Origin: JBCCCJ01 sp039029315
Lineage (GTDB): Bacteria > Bacteroidota > Bacteroidia > J057
Reading direction: 5' to 3'
NCBI GenBank assembly: GCA_039029315.1
Contig: JBCCGK010000028.1
Span: forward strand, 49,190-113,189
Length of the DNA stretch: 64,000 nucleotides
This document shows positions 34,926 through 44,627 of the stretch, one piece after another; within the stretch, counting starts at the first letter, position 1, and each line of letters begins with the position of its first letter. Under the pieces are notes generated by a model that saw only the letters and a program-made list of their open reading frames with translations, ran no database searches and was not told the origin of the DNA. Both the position numbers and the translations under genes were made by a program.

Positions 34926-37825
34926 TGAAACAATTTTTCACCCTCTTTCTCTTACTCAGCTTACCTGTTGCCCTGCTTTTTAGTCAAACCCAGATTTCAG
35001 GGGAGGTGCTGTCAAGAGAAGAAAACACGCCCTTGGTCGGTGTCAGCATCCTGGAAAAAGGCACCCAAAATGGAACACTTACAGATGAAAATGGAGGATT
35101 CTCCCTCAATATTTCCACCACAGAAGCCACACTCGTAGCTTATATGAATGGTTATCAGAGTCAGGAGGTACAATGGACTGGGGAAGGAACACTTCGAATT
35201 TATTTGGTGAGTGTTCTGGATCTGGAAGAAGTCGTGATCGTTGGCTATGGTTCCCAAAAGAAGAGTGATATCACTGGCGCAGTAGCTTCCATCCCTGAAG
35301 AACGCCTTGAACGTGTGCCAAACACCAACTTTGTACAGGCATTGCAAGGAGCCATTCCCGGCATCAGTATCACCCAAAATAGTGCTGGGGCAGAAGGGAA
35401 CAACAATTCTATCGTCGTCCGGGGAAGGAATTCGATTGCAGCCAGCAATGGGCCCCTGATTATTTTGGATGGAGTTCCCTATGGCAACAACATTGCTGAG
35501 ATCAATCCAACGGATATCGCTTCTATTGAAGTCCTCAAGGACGCCTCCTCAGCAGCGATTTATGGATCTAGAGGCTCCAATGGGGTCATTCTCATCACCA
35601 CCAAACGAGGAAGTGGCAAACCCAGACTTACCTATAGTGGCTATGTTGGCAATCAAAGCATCGCCAACAAACCTCGGCTGATGACTGGGGAAGAATTCTA
35701 TGAATTCAAGGAAGTCCGTGAGCCCGGGACCATCACCCTGACTGAACAAAACAATTTTGAGGCAGGGAATTCGACCGACTGGATCGATCTGGCTACACGA
35801 GATGGCTTTCAACAGCAGCATACCTTGTCTGTTTCGGGCAAAGTGCAGGGAACGAGTTTTTACATTTCTGGCTCCTACTTAGGGGTTGAAGGAATCGCGG
35901 TGAATGACAAACTGGATCGCTATTCTACAAGATTCAATGTAGAACAGAAAATTGCCAACTGGCTTTCCGTTGGGACAAATACTCAACTCTCTCTCACAGA
36001 TCGAAGCGGAGTTCCTGCCGACTTTGACGATGCCTTTTTCATGAATCCCCTGACCAATGCCTTTGATACATTGGGGAATATTCTTGTCACTCCCTGGCCC
36101 GAAGATCCATTCTTCGCCAATCCACTTCAGCGAACCCTGGCTTTGAATGATGATCAATCCTACAAAGTCTTCTCCAACAACTTTTTGCAAGTTGATTTTC
36201 CTTTTCTGAAGGGCCTGGCCTATCGATTAAATACCGGAGTGGAATTCCAATCCCGAAAACAAGGGACCTATTATGGTCGCAATACACAAATTGGACAGCA
36301 AGTCCAGGGAAGAGCAGATGTCAGAAACAGAACCTATCTCAATCTGATTGCGGAGCATTTGCTGTATTTCAATCGCGACTTTGGCAAGCATACTGTCGGC
36401 CTGACAGCCTTGTGGAGTTTTCAATCTGACAAGTATGAAGATCATTCCTTCAGAGGCACTGGATTCCCGCTTGATAATCTGACTTATTTTCAATTTGAAT
36501 CCGCAGGCTTGATCACCTCGGATCAGGCAGCTACTGAAAGCAATATCGAATCCCAAATGGGACGACTCAATTATTCTTATGACAGCAGATATTTGCTAAC
36601 ACTTACTGGTCGAAAGGATGGCTACTCAGGTTTTGGAGAAAATAGAAAATATGGCTTGTTCCCATCTGTAGCAGTAGGATGGAATATCGCAGAGGAAGCA
36701 TTCCTTGACAAACTTGATTGGTTGTCGACGCTAAAACTTCGATTATCCTATGGACAAAACGGAAATCAGGCCGTTGGTCCCTATCAATCCTTGGCGAGAT
36801 TGACCACAGCCAATTACCTCAATGGAACTGCCACAGCACCCGGATATCGTCCATCATCTCTGGCGAGTCCTGATCTGGGCTGGGAAAGAACGACCACCAC
36901 CAACATTGGAATTGACTTCGCGATCTTCAATGGCCGTCTGCAAGGCTCCATTGATCGTTACCAATCTCAGACCGATGATCTCTTGCTTGAGAGAAGAATT
37001 TCTTCCGTTCATGGTGTACAGGAGGTTACCCAGAACATTGGTGAGACAGAAAACAAAGGGCTGGAAATCGGGATTCAGGCTATTCCTCTCCAGATCTCAG
37101 GTTTCCAATGGAGCATTGAAGGGAATTATTCATTCAATCGAAACCAAATCATCTCTCTGGTCAATGACACCACTGATGATTTGGTCAACCGCTGGTTCAT
37201 CGGCCAGCCGATCAATGTCAACTATGATTTGGTATTTGATGGTGTCTGGCAGGAAGGAGATGATATTGCCAACTCTGCCCAACCCGATGCCCTGCCAGGC
37301 TATGCCAAAATTCAGGATGTCAATGGGGATACCTTGATCAATGCAGAGGACAGAACCTTTATTGGTTCTCGCCAACCCGATTTTATTTGGGGACTGAATA
37401 ATACTTTTTCCTTTCAGGGCTTCAGTCTGACCGTCTTTTTGCATGGGGTTCATGGCGTCACACGCGAGAATCCGCTTGCTGAGGACAATGTGTGGATTGA
37501 GGTGAGGCGCAATTCCCTCTATCGAGAGTATTGGACAGCCGAAACTCCCATCAATACCTATTGGTCGAATAACATTCGGGCCAATACCCAAAATGCGAAC
37601 ATCTATGAAGATGCCAGTTTTATCCGACTCAAGGATGTAACCTTCAGCTATCAATTTCCGACAAATATTGTCTCAAAAATCAATCTGGCTGGCCTGAGCG
37701 TGTATATCAATGGCCGGAATCTCAAAACCTTTACCAATTGGACTGGGCTAGACCCTGAGTTGAGCTCCCAACGAGCGATTCCTTTACAAAAAGTTGTAAC
37801 CGTAGGTGCCAAAGTCAATTTCTAA
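34922..37825 (+). CDS. SusC/RagA family TonB-linked outer membrane protein
   Basis: A 967-residue TonB-dependent transporter. Signal peptide, then a carboxypeptidase-D-like regulatory domain (QISGEVLSREENTPLVGVSI), a plug domain (LEEVVIVGYGSQKKSDITGA, GAIPGISI, DGVPYGNNI and ASSAAIYGSRGSNGVILITTK), and a 22-strand barrel ending in an aromatic-flanked final strand (VTVGAKVNF). It imports large substrates, typically glycans or peptides, with the SusD lipoprotein as lid. It overlaps the SurA-N-like gene by 4 bases; susD follows after 12 bases. Confidence 0.95.
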   Translation: MMKQFFTLFLLLSLPVALLFSQTQISGEVLSREENTPLVGVSILEKGTQNGTLTDENGGFSLNISTTEATLVAYMNGYQSQEVQWTGEGTLRIYLVSVLDLEEVVIVGYGSQKKSDITGAVASIPEERLERVPNTNFVQALQGAIPGISITQNSAGAEGNNNSIVVRGRNSIAASNGPLIILDGVPYGNNIAEINPTDIASIEVLKDASSAAIYGSRGSNGVILITTKRGSGKPRLTYSGYVGNQSIANKPRLMTGEEFYEFKEVREPGTITLTEQNNFEAGNSTDWIDLATRDGFQQQHTLSVSGKVQGTSFYISGSYLGVEGIAVNDKLDRYSTRFNVEQKIANWLSVGTNTQLSLTDRSGVPADFDDAFFMNPLTNAFDTLGNILVTPWPEDPFFANPLQRTLALNDDQSYKVFSNNFLQVDFPFLKGLAYRLNTGVEFQSRKQGTYYGRNTQIGQQVQGRADVRNRTYLNLIAEHLLYFNRDFGKHTVGLTALWSFQSDKYEDHSFRGTGFPLDNLTYFQFESAGLITSDQAATESNIESQMGRLNYSYDSRYLLTLTGRKDGYSGFGENRKYGLFPSVAVGWNIAEEAFLDKLDWLSTLKLRLSYGQNGNQAVGPYQSLARLTTANYLNGTATAPGYRPSSLASPDLGWERTTTTNIGIDFAIFNGRLQGSIDRYQSQTDDLLLERRISSVHGVQEVTQNIGETENKGLEIGIQAIPLQISGFQWSIEGNYSFNRNQIISLVNDTTDDLVNRWFIGQPINVNYDLVFDGVWQEGDDIANSAQPDALPGYAKIQDVNGDTLINAEDRTFIGSRQPDFIWGLNNTFSFQGFSLTVFLHGVHGVTRENPLAEDNVWIEVRRNSLYREYWTAETPINTYWSNNIRANTQNANIYEDASFIRLKDVTFSYQFPTNIVSKINLAGLSVYINGRNLKTFTNWTGLDPELSSQRAIPLQKVVTVGAKVNF

Positions 37826-37837
37826 TCCAAGCGAACA

Positions 37838-39472
37838 ATGAAGCCGATTCACTCATATATTTTTCTTCTGATTCTCGGTCTGATCATCTTAGCAGGATGC
37901 CGAGACGATTTCCTCGATGAATTACCCCCCCATATTATTTCGCCGGAGTCCTTGTACCAAAATGCCGAAGGCTTTCAGGCAGGACTCAATGGTCTCTACG
38001 CCCTTGTCAGGCAGGAACGATCTGGTCGGAGAAGGGGGAGCAGCAATGACCTCATGATCAGTGCTGCGATCATTGGTACCGACAATGCTTATGCCAACTG
38101 GCGTGCGGGAATTGGACTATTGTTCAATGAAATGGGGACTCGATCTACCCCCCGCCACGGATTCTATCGCGATATGTGGAACTGGCTCTATGAGGTCGTC
38201 AACGCTGCCAACACCATCATCAATCGGGCCGAAAATCCAAATATTGACTGGCCCGAAGAAGAGAAAAACCGGGTGCTGGGTGAGGCACGCTGCTTGCGCG
38301 CCTGGGCCTATCGCCACCTGACGTATCTATGGGGAGATGTGCCCTTGAATCTGGAAGAATCCGGGTTTGTCATCAAAACAGATTGGGTTCGTACCCCTGT
38401 GGCTGACATTCGGGCACAGATGGAGCAGGACTGGTTGTTTGCAGAAGAGCATTTGCCGGATGTTCCTGCAATAGAAGGTCGGCTGTCCAAAGTGGTCGCA
38501 CAGCATTATTTGGCAGAGTTGTATCTGGCCCTTGGAGAGGATCAGATGGCCAAAGAGAAAGCGCTAGCAGTCATTGACAATGGCAATTACAGCCTAATCA
38601 CTGAGCGATATGGGGTGAAAGCAAGCGAACCGGGCGCGCCATTCATGGATATGTTTACTGATGGCAACTCTAATCGGGCTCAGGGGAATACCGAAGCCCT
38701 GTGGACCTTTCAATTGGAATCAGAGGTCCTTGGCGGAGAAGGGCATAATATCATGCGACGCTGGTATGTGCAGCGATATTGGTCTCTGGAAGTCAGTGGA
38801 AAAAATCCTATCGAGATTTCAGAAGAGAATGGGGGTAGAGGCCTTGGCCGTTTTGGTCCAACTCGATTTGCGATAGAATTGTATGGACCTGGCGATGATC
38901 GGGGAGAGCAATTTGCATGGCGATATTACTGGATCATCAACCATAGCGACCTGAATCAGATCCCTCTGGGCTGGTGGATTGGTGACACACTCTGGATCGA
39001 TTGGAAGAATCAAATCAATGAACCTGATCGTGAACCAGAATGGCCCTGTATCCGCAAATGGGAATCTCCCAATCCCCTGGATGTAACGGCTTCCAGACAA
39101 TATGATGATCAGGTCTATCTGCGGTTGGGAGAGACCTATCTCATTCTGGCAGAAGCCCAATTCAAGTTGGGAGAATCAGAAGCTGCCGCCCAATCCATCA
39201 ACTTCCTGCGCGATCGCGCCAATGCAAGCCCGATCACAGCAGCAGATGTAGACATAGATTTCATTTTGGATGAGCGCTCACGAGAACTTTGGTCTGAGGA
39301 GCATCGCCGATACACCTTGATTCGACTGAACAAATGGGTGGAGCGCACGCAGCTTCACAATAGCCGATCAGGCCAGGTTCTTGACCCTGTTCGAGATCGC
39401 CTGCTGCCCATTCCACAAGATGTGATTGATGCCAATACCAGTCTGGACATGCCCCAGAATCCAGGGTATTAA
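37838..39472 (+). CDS. SusD/RagB family nutrient-binding lipoprotein
   Basis: A 544-residue outer membrane lipoprotein (signal LILGLIILAGC, Cys22) with SusD motifs: DDFLDELPPHIISPESLYQN, helical TPR-like region VLGEARCLRAWAYRHLTYLWGDVPL, and the C-terminal SusD segment YLRLGETYLILAEAQFKLGE followed by DERSRELWSEEHRRYTLIRL. It binds substrate for the upstream SusC partner. No glycoside hydrolase or sugar-binding regulator is adjacent; the beta-helix protein two genes upstream is the nearest candidate enzyme. A strong terminator ends the operon. Confidence 0.95.
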   Translation: MKPIHSYIFLLILGLIILAGCRDDFLDELPPHIISPESLYQNAEGFQAGLNGLYALVRQERSGRRRGSSNDLMISAAIIGTDNAYANWRAGIGLLFNEMGTRSTPRHGFYRDMWNWLYEVVNAANTIINRAENPNIDWPEEEKNRVLGEARCLRAWAYRHLTYLWGDVPLNLEESGFVIKTDWVRTPVADIRAQMEQDWLFAEEHLPDVPAIEGRLSKVVAQHYLAELYLALGEDQMAKEKALAVIDNGNYSLITERYGVKASEPGAPFMDMFTDGNSNRAQGNTEALWTFQLESEVLGGEGHNIMRRWYVQRYWSLEVSGKNPIEISEENGGRGLGRFGPTRFAIELYGPGDDRGEQFAWRYYWIINHSDLNQIPLGWWIGDTLWIDWKNQINEPDREPEWPCIRKWESPNPLDVTASRQYDDQVYLRLGETYLILAEAQFKLGESEAAAQSINFLRDRANASPITAADVDIDFILDERSRELWSEEHRRYTLIRLNKWVERTQLHNSRSGQVLDPVRDRLLPIPQDVIDANTSLDMPQNPGY

Positions 39473-39638
39473 GTAGTCAAGCAGAATGGTGAAGGTATGG
39501 GATATAGAGGTGTCAGGGGAATAAAGCATTGGTTGTCAGTGAATTGATTCAAGACTAAAATACTGGATTCATTTTGCTCTAGGGCGTAAAAAATGTGAGA
39601 ACTGTTCCTTCACCTTTTTGACCGACTCTTATTCAAGC

Positions 39639-39671
39639 ATAAAAGGGAAACCATTGTGGTTTCCCTTTTAT
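39639..39671. terminator. terminator between susD and a convergent lipoprotein gene
   Basis: Perfect 15-bp stem (ATAAAAGGGAAACCA and complement) with a TTG loop. The A/T-rich base makes it functional in both directions, fitting its position between two convergent genes. Confidence 0.88.
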
Positions 39672-39722
39672 ATTTATAGCAAATCGGTACCGGATTTTAT
39701 GGTACGTCTGTTTAGTCTGAGT

Positions 39723-40244
39723 TTAATTTGTTCTTGCTGAAATCTTGGTTCCTGCCAGTGCAGCTATTTTCAACTTCTTTGTCAATGGTTGACGGAGATT
39801 CACACGCAAGCGAGCCTGAGCCGTTTCCGCATCCAGGAAGTCTATCAGCCGGAATTCATCCGCCTCTATGTGGAGATTGAGGGTTTTGCCAATTGTGCTG
39901 GGGATCTCTGTGAAGGAAGCCATGGGAGTTTCCTGTCCATCAACAATCATCAATACTTCCGCAGATTGGATAAAACTCCAATCAAGCTGCTCTGTTTGGG
40001 GAATCTCCAGGGATAATTGTTTCAGGGAGGCAGAGGAGATATCCGCCAGATTTCTTTTTTTCAACTCCTCAAGAACTGTCAATTCTATGATGTCAGAATC
40101 GATTTCGTGAAGACCTTCTGCCAATTCAGGAAGATCAAAATCACCTGTAAAATCATAATCAAAGTCAATGTCAATGTCAAACAAATCATCGCCGCAGGCA
40201 AAAACCAGGAAAGGAAGAATGAGAACAAGGATAATTCTACGCAT
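39723..40244 (-). CDS. hypothetical lipoprotein
   Basis: A 173-residue protein with a short lipoprotein signal (LVLILPFLVFAC, Cys17), then a very acidic Asp-rich stretch (GDDLFDIDIDFDYDF) and a beta-rich body with two probable strands repeats (ELTVLEELKKRN; LNLHIEADEFRLIDF). No recognised domain. It probably sits in the outer membrane. Its start is 135 bases from repeat-element copy 2, and it faces the terminator shared with susD. Confidence 0.7.
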   Translation of the reverse strand: MRRIILVLILPFLVFACGDDLFDIDIDFDYDFTGDFDLPELAEGLHEIDSDIIELTVLEELKKRNLADISSASLKQLSLEIPQTEQLDWSFIQSAEVLMIVDGQETPMASFTEIPSTIGKTLNLHIEADEFRLIDFLDAETAQARLRVNLRQPLTKKLKIAALAGTKISARTN

Positions 40245-40378
40245 ATTTGATGTTCATTTAAATTTATTTACAACAAATTACGAATGATCGTTATAATTTC
40301 CAAGAAAATAAAAGCCTGTGTAATACATTACTTAATTTCGTATTAAAAATGATTCATACTTTTTCTTTTGTACCTTTA

Positions 40379-40541
40379 AGAGACTGTTTGGGAATCTGTG
40401 CTGAGAATTTTCAGGGTGTGTTTTTTTCTCAGACAAGGCTATTTTTTGTTCTCATAGTAGTGCTACGGGAACAAAAAAAGCCGCCGGATGAGGAAAAAAG
40501 ACGCATACAAAAAATTAGTGACAGAGGTTCAAACAGTCTCT
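40379..40541. mobile_element. 163-bp palindromic repeat element, copy 2 (MITE-like)
   Basis: Terminal 12-bp perfect inverted repeats AGAGACTGTTTG (40379-40390) and its complement (40530-40541). The exact centre is a hairpin at 40442-40478 with arms TTTTTTGTTC/GAACAAAAAA and inner GTAG/CTAC. Termini, total length and central T-run/A-run hairpin match copy 1 at 20722, although the internal sequence has diverged. No transposase is encoded. It lies in the divergent promoter region between the lipoprotein gene and the RNase Z-like gene. Confidence 0.65.
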
Positions 40542-40564
40542 AAGGCACATATTTCTTTCGATTC

Positions 40565-41458
40565 ATGTCTCAGTATCTTCATATTACCGGATACTCCACT
40601 GCCTTGTATGCCACCTGGTATGTCATCGAAGAATTTGGAATTCTCTTCGATGCCGGAGATGGCGTCAGTGCTGCTCTGCTTGGAAAAGCTGGAAAAATCA
40701 AACATGTATTCATTTCTCATGCGGACAGAGACCATTTGACAGGCCTCTTTCAGTTGAATCAACTCAATGCCAGAGACGGATTTCCCAAAATATATTACCC
40801 AAAAGACTGCGGCTCTTTCCCTCACCTGGAACGATTCTCCAAACAATTTGATCCCTGGGTAGCCAAAACGGAATGGATTCCCATAGAAGCTGGCACAGAA
40901 ATCACGATCAAAAAAGATGTCATTGTCCAGGCGATCCGAAATGGGCATGTACAAGGCAAAGGGCAACAAGACAAAAGCCTGAGTTTCCATCTGATTCAAA
41001 GCAAGCGGAAGCTCAAAAAGGAATTTCTCCCATTATCCAGCCCTGAAATCCAGCAATTGATGCAGGAGAGGGGGCGCGATCACTTGACAAAGGAAGTCAG
41101 AACTACATTGTTGAGTTACTCTGGTGATACGCCTGTTGAGGAGTGGGACCGGTGGAAGCATAGTCAGATCCTGATCCATGAAGCTACATTTCTTGGAGGA
41201 AAAGAAGATGCCAGGATCAAGACCCACGGAAACCTTCACAGCACATTGGAAGAAGTCATCGAAATGGTCGCTGCCTCGACTGTCCAACAATTGATCCTGG
41301 GACATTTTTCTTCTCGCTACAACGCATCCGAAATTGATGAAAGAATCAGATCACTGTGTAACACCTACGCCATCCAATTCCCTGTCTATCGCATATTACC
41401 TGGCCAAATCGTTTGGGATGTGTTGAATCAGGCTCCTGTGTTTCCCGTTCCCCAGTGA
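40565..41458 (+). CDS. RNase Z-like metallo-beta-lactamase fold hydrolase
   Basis: A 297-residue MBL-fold protein with the RNase Z-type layout: first-strand ILFDAGDG, metal motif SHADRDHLTG, SYSGDTP, a HEATFLGG motif, GNLHSTLEEVIEM, and LILGHFSSRY near the end. The metal motif reads H-A-D-R-D-H where the family standard is HxHxDH, so one histidine is replaced by Asp. A tRNA 3'-processing role is uncertain; members with this change may act on other phosphodiesters. The start at 40565 lies 24 bases after repeat element copy 2. Confidence 0.8.
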   Translation: MSQYLHITGYSTALYATWYVIEEFGILFDAGDGVSAALLGKAGKIKHVFISHADRDHLTGLFQLNQLNARDGFPKIYYPKDCGSFPHLERFSKQFDPWVAKTEWIPIEAGTEITIKKDVIVQAIRNGHVQGKGQQDKSLSFHLIQSKRKLKKEFLPLSSPEIQQLMQERGRDHLTKEVRTTLLSYSGDTPVEEWDRWKHSQILIHEATFLGGKEDARIKTHGNLHSTLEEVIEMVAASTVQQLILGHFSSRYNASEIDERIRSLCNTYAIQFPVYRILPGQIVWDVLNQAPVFPVPQ

Positions 41459-41630
41459 TTGGACAAATTTGCTGTTAACTATTCCCGCTTTTCACTGGCA
41501 ATAAAAGAATCTGACAAACCCTCATCGCCATTGTCATTGAATCTTATCTGGGCACTCAAGCATAATTGTCTTTCAGGATGGCATGTACATTACTTTTTTC
41601 GGATGTCAGGGAACCAAAGAGAAAGATCCC

Positions 41631-42419
41631 ATGATGAATCATTCTTCCCATGTCTTGCGCAGTATCCTGATTGCCCTTCCCGTGTGGGGGCTATTCAGCC
41701 TGTTGTTATACTTTTTCATTGCCCATTACGATTTCATTTTTGCAAAATACATCGGCCAGGTCCTGCTCATTCCTACATTTATGTTGGGGGTGTACAGCCT
41801 TGCCTTGCCTTTCAGTAGTTATAAAACACAAAAGAAAGATGGCTGGGAAGTGGCTGTCCAACAACACATCAGGCAGCCATGGCTTTCCTATATCCCATGG
41901 GGCATTGCATTTGTTGTGATCAGCTGGACCTGGATAGTGTATTCCCAGTTGAGTCTTTATTGGGCTGTCGAAACTCGATTTCCCATGGATCTTTCTTTTG
42001 TTATGGCTTGTCTGTTTGGGCTGAATGAAGGCTTGAGAACCTCAACCAGAAAAAAACATTTCGACCTCTACTTACAGTCGCAGAAAGCAGCGGTTTCTTC
42101 ATCTGGAAAAAAAGAAGATTATATCAGCCGCACCAAATGGAGTATCCCACAACTGAAGATTGCCTTTTATCTATTGCCTTTGGTCAATGTGTTTGGTGGT
42201 TGGACAGTGATGATTCTGATCTTTTATGCGATTCGAGACAGCACTTCTGATTTTTTTTCCAGCGACCTCCAGGCGATTCTGCTGATGATTTCAGGCGGCG
42301 CTATGTGGTACTACCTCATCCAATTCGAAAAACGCGTGGAACAATGGGCCAGGGACAAGAACTATATTCCCTGGTTTTCAGAGTGGAATTCTGACAAAGA
42401 TCTGGTGGAGAATTGCTAG
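41631..42419 (+). CDS. polytopic membrane protein of unknown function
   Basis: About 262 residues with roughly five or six hydrophobic segments (LIALPVWGLFSLLLYFFI, VLLIPTFMLGVYSLAL, IPWGIAFVVISWTWIVY, FYLLPLVNVFGGWTVMILIF, LQAILLMISGGAMWYYLI). No family signature recognised. The ATG pair at 41631 is preferred to one 16 codons upstream because it directly precedes the first membrane segment; the longer form is possible. It follows the RNase Z-like gene by 170 bases. Confidence 0.65.
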   Translation: MMNHSSHVLRSILIALPVWGLFSLLLYFFIAHYDFIFAKYIGQVLLIPTFMLGVYSLALPFSSYKTQKKDGWEVAVQQHIRQPWLSYIPWGIAFVVISWTWIVYSQLSLYWAVETRFPMDLSFVMACLFGLNEGLRTSTRKKHFDLYLQSQKAAVSSSGKKEDYISRTKWSIPQLKIAFYLLPLVNVFGGWTVMILIFYAIRDSTSDFFSSDLQAILLMISGGAMWYYLIQFEKRVEQWARDKNYIPWFSEWNSDKDLVENC

Positions 42420-42483
42420 GCTTTCAAAAGATTTTTTCAGATCTGTGATTTTTGAGATATTAGGGAAATATCTCTCAATCACA

Positions 42484-43197
42484 ATGACTATGACCAAGGA
42501 AGAAGTATTTCAGGAACTGGAAGAATACGGCAATGCCCAGACCAAGAAGGTCTTGACCAGACATGGAGCCAGAGAGCCTTTTTTTGGTGTCAAGGTGCAG
42601 GATTTGAAAAAGATCGTAAAAAAGGTCAAAAAGAATCACGAGCTGTCTCTGGAGCTATATGAAAGCGGAAACTCGGATGCCATGTATTTGGCTGGTCTGA
42701 TCGCTGACGAAACCAGAATCAGCAAAGAAGACCTTAATCGTTGGGCCAGACAAGCCTATTGGTATATGCTGAGTGATTATGCTGTGGCTGCTGTCGCTTC
42801 TGAAAGTCCCCATGGGCAGGAATTAGGGCTGGAATGGATTGATTCTGATCACGAAATGACTGCATCGGCTGGTTGGGCTACTCTGTCTGGGATGGTTGCA
42901 ATCAAACCGAATGAAGAGCTGGACCTTCAATTGATTGACTCGCTGCTGGATCGGGTGGAAAAAGAGATCCACCAGGCTCCGAATCGAACGAGATACACCA
43001 TAAATGGATTCGTGATTGCTGTTGGAAGCTATATTCCTTCTCTGACCGAGAAAGCCATGCAAGTGGCACAAACAATCGGCAAGGTGGATGTGAAAATGGG
43101 CAAGACTTCCTGCAAAGTGCCTTTTGCGCCAGACTATATTCAAAAAATTGTTGACAAGGGCAGATTGGGCAAAAAACGCAAGGTAGCCAGGTGTTAA
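42484..43197 (+). CDS. DNA alkylation repair (AlkD-like) protein
   Basis: About 237 residues of HEAT-like helices matching the DNA alkylation repair family: MTKEEVFQELEEYGNAQTKK, HGAREPFFGVKVQDLKKIVK, NSDAMYLAGLIADE, WYMLSDYAVAAVASE and a Lys-rich C-terminus. AlkD glycosylases excise N3- and N7-alkylpurines. The ATG at 42484 is used because the longer form needs a GTG inside AT-rich leader DNA. Its stop codon overlaps the convergent MocR gene by 4 bases. Confidence 0.82.
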   Translation: MTMTKEEVFQELEEYGNAQTKKVLTRHGAREPFFGVKVQDLKKIVKKVKKNHELSLELYESGNSDAMYLAGLIADETRISKEDLNRWARQAYWYMLSDYAVAAVASESPHGQELGLEWIDSDHEMTASAGWATLSGMVAIKPNEELDLQLIDSLLDRVEKEIHQAPNRTRYTINGFVIAVGSYIPSLTEKAMQVAQTIGKVDVKMGKTSCKVPFAPDYIQKIVDKGRLGKKRKVARC

Positions 43198-44627
43198 TGT
43201 GTGAGGATCAAGGCTTTCAACATCCCGAATGCTTGCCTGATTTCCTCCTCATTCATGGATGAATAACCCAATCGGACATGCCTGCCTGAAGGGGAAGGAT
43301 AGGCTTGTGGCAGTGGGACATACAGACCTTCTTTTGCTGCCGCCTGACTGATGGACTCGATATTCAGATGTTGCGCATATTTGGCCCATATGGCCATTCC
43401 GCCTTCCGGGACCTGGAAAGAGATATAGTCGGACAATTCTTCTCCTAACAAGCGACAAAGCAAGTCTCTCCTGCTGCGGTATACTTTTACAGCCTTGTTG
43501 AGATGTCGCCTGATTTCTCCATATTCAAGGAGTCTGGCAACCGCTCGCTCTAATACTGGATCGCCACTTCTGTCAATCAGTCGACGCAGTTCGGCCAAGT
43601 CACCCAGAATCTCAGGTGATGCGACCACAAAAGCCAATCGCAAAGAAGGAGCAATCGTCTTGCTGAAAGAACCGACATAGATGACTTTGCCTTGATGATT
43701 AAGGCTTGTGAGAGGAAGAATTGCGCCACTTTCATAGTGAAAATCAAAGTCGTAATCATCTTCAATGATGCGAAATCCATATTGTTTGGACAATTCCAGC
43801 AGCCGTAGGCGTCTTTCGGGAGAAAGTGTAACTGTGGTTGGATGATGATGATGGGGAACAACATAAACAAATTCAACCAATTCTGTTTCACACAATTCCG
43901 CGATATGATCTACCTGAAGCCCACTTTCATCGACCGGGATTTCCAGTAACCTGCCTCCTGTTCTGGAGACAATCTTATTGAAGGTCTGATATCCTGGTGC
44001 TCCAACCAAGACACCTGCCCCCGGACTGAGATGACTGACCAAAATCAAATAAAAGGCCATGATACTGCCCCGACTGATCAAAATATGGTCTGTGCTGACA
44101 TAGATGCCTCTGGTATCTCGAAGGTGCAATGCAATTTGTTCTCGTAATTTCTGATCCCCCATGAAGTTGGAGGTATACGTCAGATATCGGGTGAACTTGC
44201 GGTCCTTGAGCAAACTGCTGTATTCCTTTCCCAAAGAAGCCAAAGGTGCCAGACGGGTATCGGGAAACCCATCATCGAAACGAAGTGGCAACAAAACTTC
44301 CTGAGAGAGGCCTGAGGAGGTCAATTCCTGATCGGGAGTGGATGGAGTCAAGGGAACAGGATCAACCGTTGGTAATTGATCATTCACAAAGGTTCCTTTT
44401 GTAGATCTGGATTCAATCCACCCTTGTGCATACAGTTCGTCGTAGGCTGCAACGATGGTCTTGCGATGGACCTGAAGCATGTCCGCCAACGCCCTGCTAC
44501 TTGGCAAGCGCGTTCCGGGTCGGATGGTACCTTGGGAGATTTGTTCAATGATCGCATTCGATATGCGAAGGTACACAGGCAGCTTGCTGTCATCACTGAG
44601 GTGGAGAAGAGATGCAAAGGGAAGCAT
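43194..44627 (-). CDS. MocR family transcriptional regulator (GntR HTH plus aminotransferase)
   Basis: A 477-residue regulator. The N-terminal GntR winged helix (residues about 15-80) has YLRISNAIIEQISQGTIRPG, LPSSRALADMLQVHRKTIV and YDELYAQGWIES. The C-terminal type I aminotransferase-like domain has the PLP lysine in YVGSFSKTIAPSLR (about residue 322) and the NRxG-like LRLAFVVASPE segment. MocR proteins use bound PLP or an amino-acid adduct to control neighbours, often vitamin B6 genes. It is divergent from the PPOX-family gene, with three TTGGAC-type half-sites in the 86-base gap. Confidence 0.92.
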   Translation of the reverse strand: MLPFASLLHLSDDSKLPVYLRISNAIIEQISQGTIRPGTRLPSSRALADMLQVHRKTIVAAYDELYAQGWIESRSTKGTFVNDQLPTVDPVPLTPSTPDQELTSSGLSQEVLLPLRFDDGFPDTRLAPLASLGKEYSSLLKDRKFTRYLTYTSNFMGDQKLREQIALHLRDTRGIYVSTDHILISRGSIMAFYLILVSHLSPGAGVLVGAPGYQTFNKIVSRTGGRLLEIPVDESGLQVDHIAELCETELVEFVYVVPHHHHPTTVTLSPERRLRLLELSKQYGFRIIEDDYDFDFHYESGAILPLTSLNHQGKVIYVGSFSKTIAPSLRLAFVVASPEILGDLAELRRLIDRSGDPVLERAVARLLEYGEIRRHLNKAVKVYRSRRDLLCRLLGEELSDYISFQVPEGGMAIWAKYAQHLNIESISQAAAKEGLYVPLPQAYPSPSGRHVRLGYSSMNEEEIRQAFGMLKALILTH

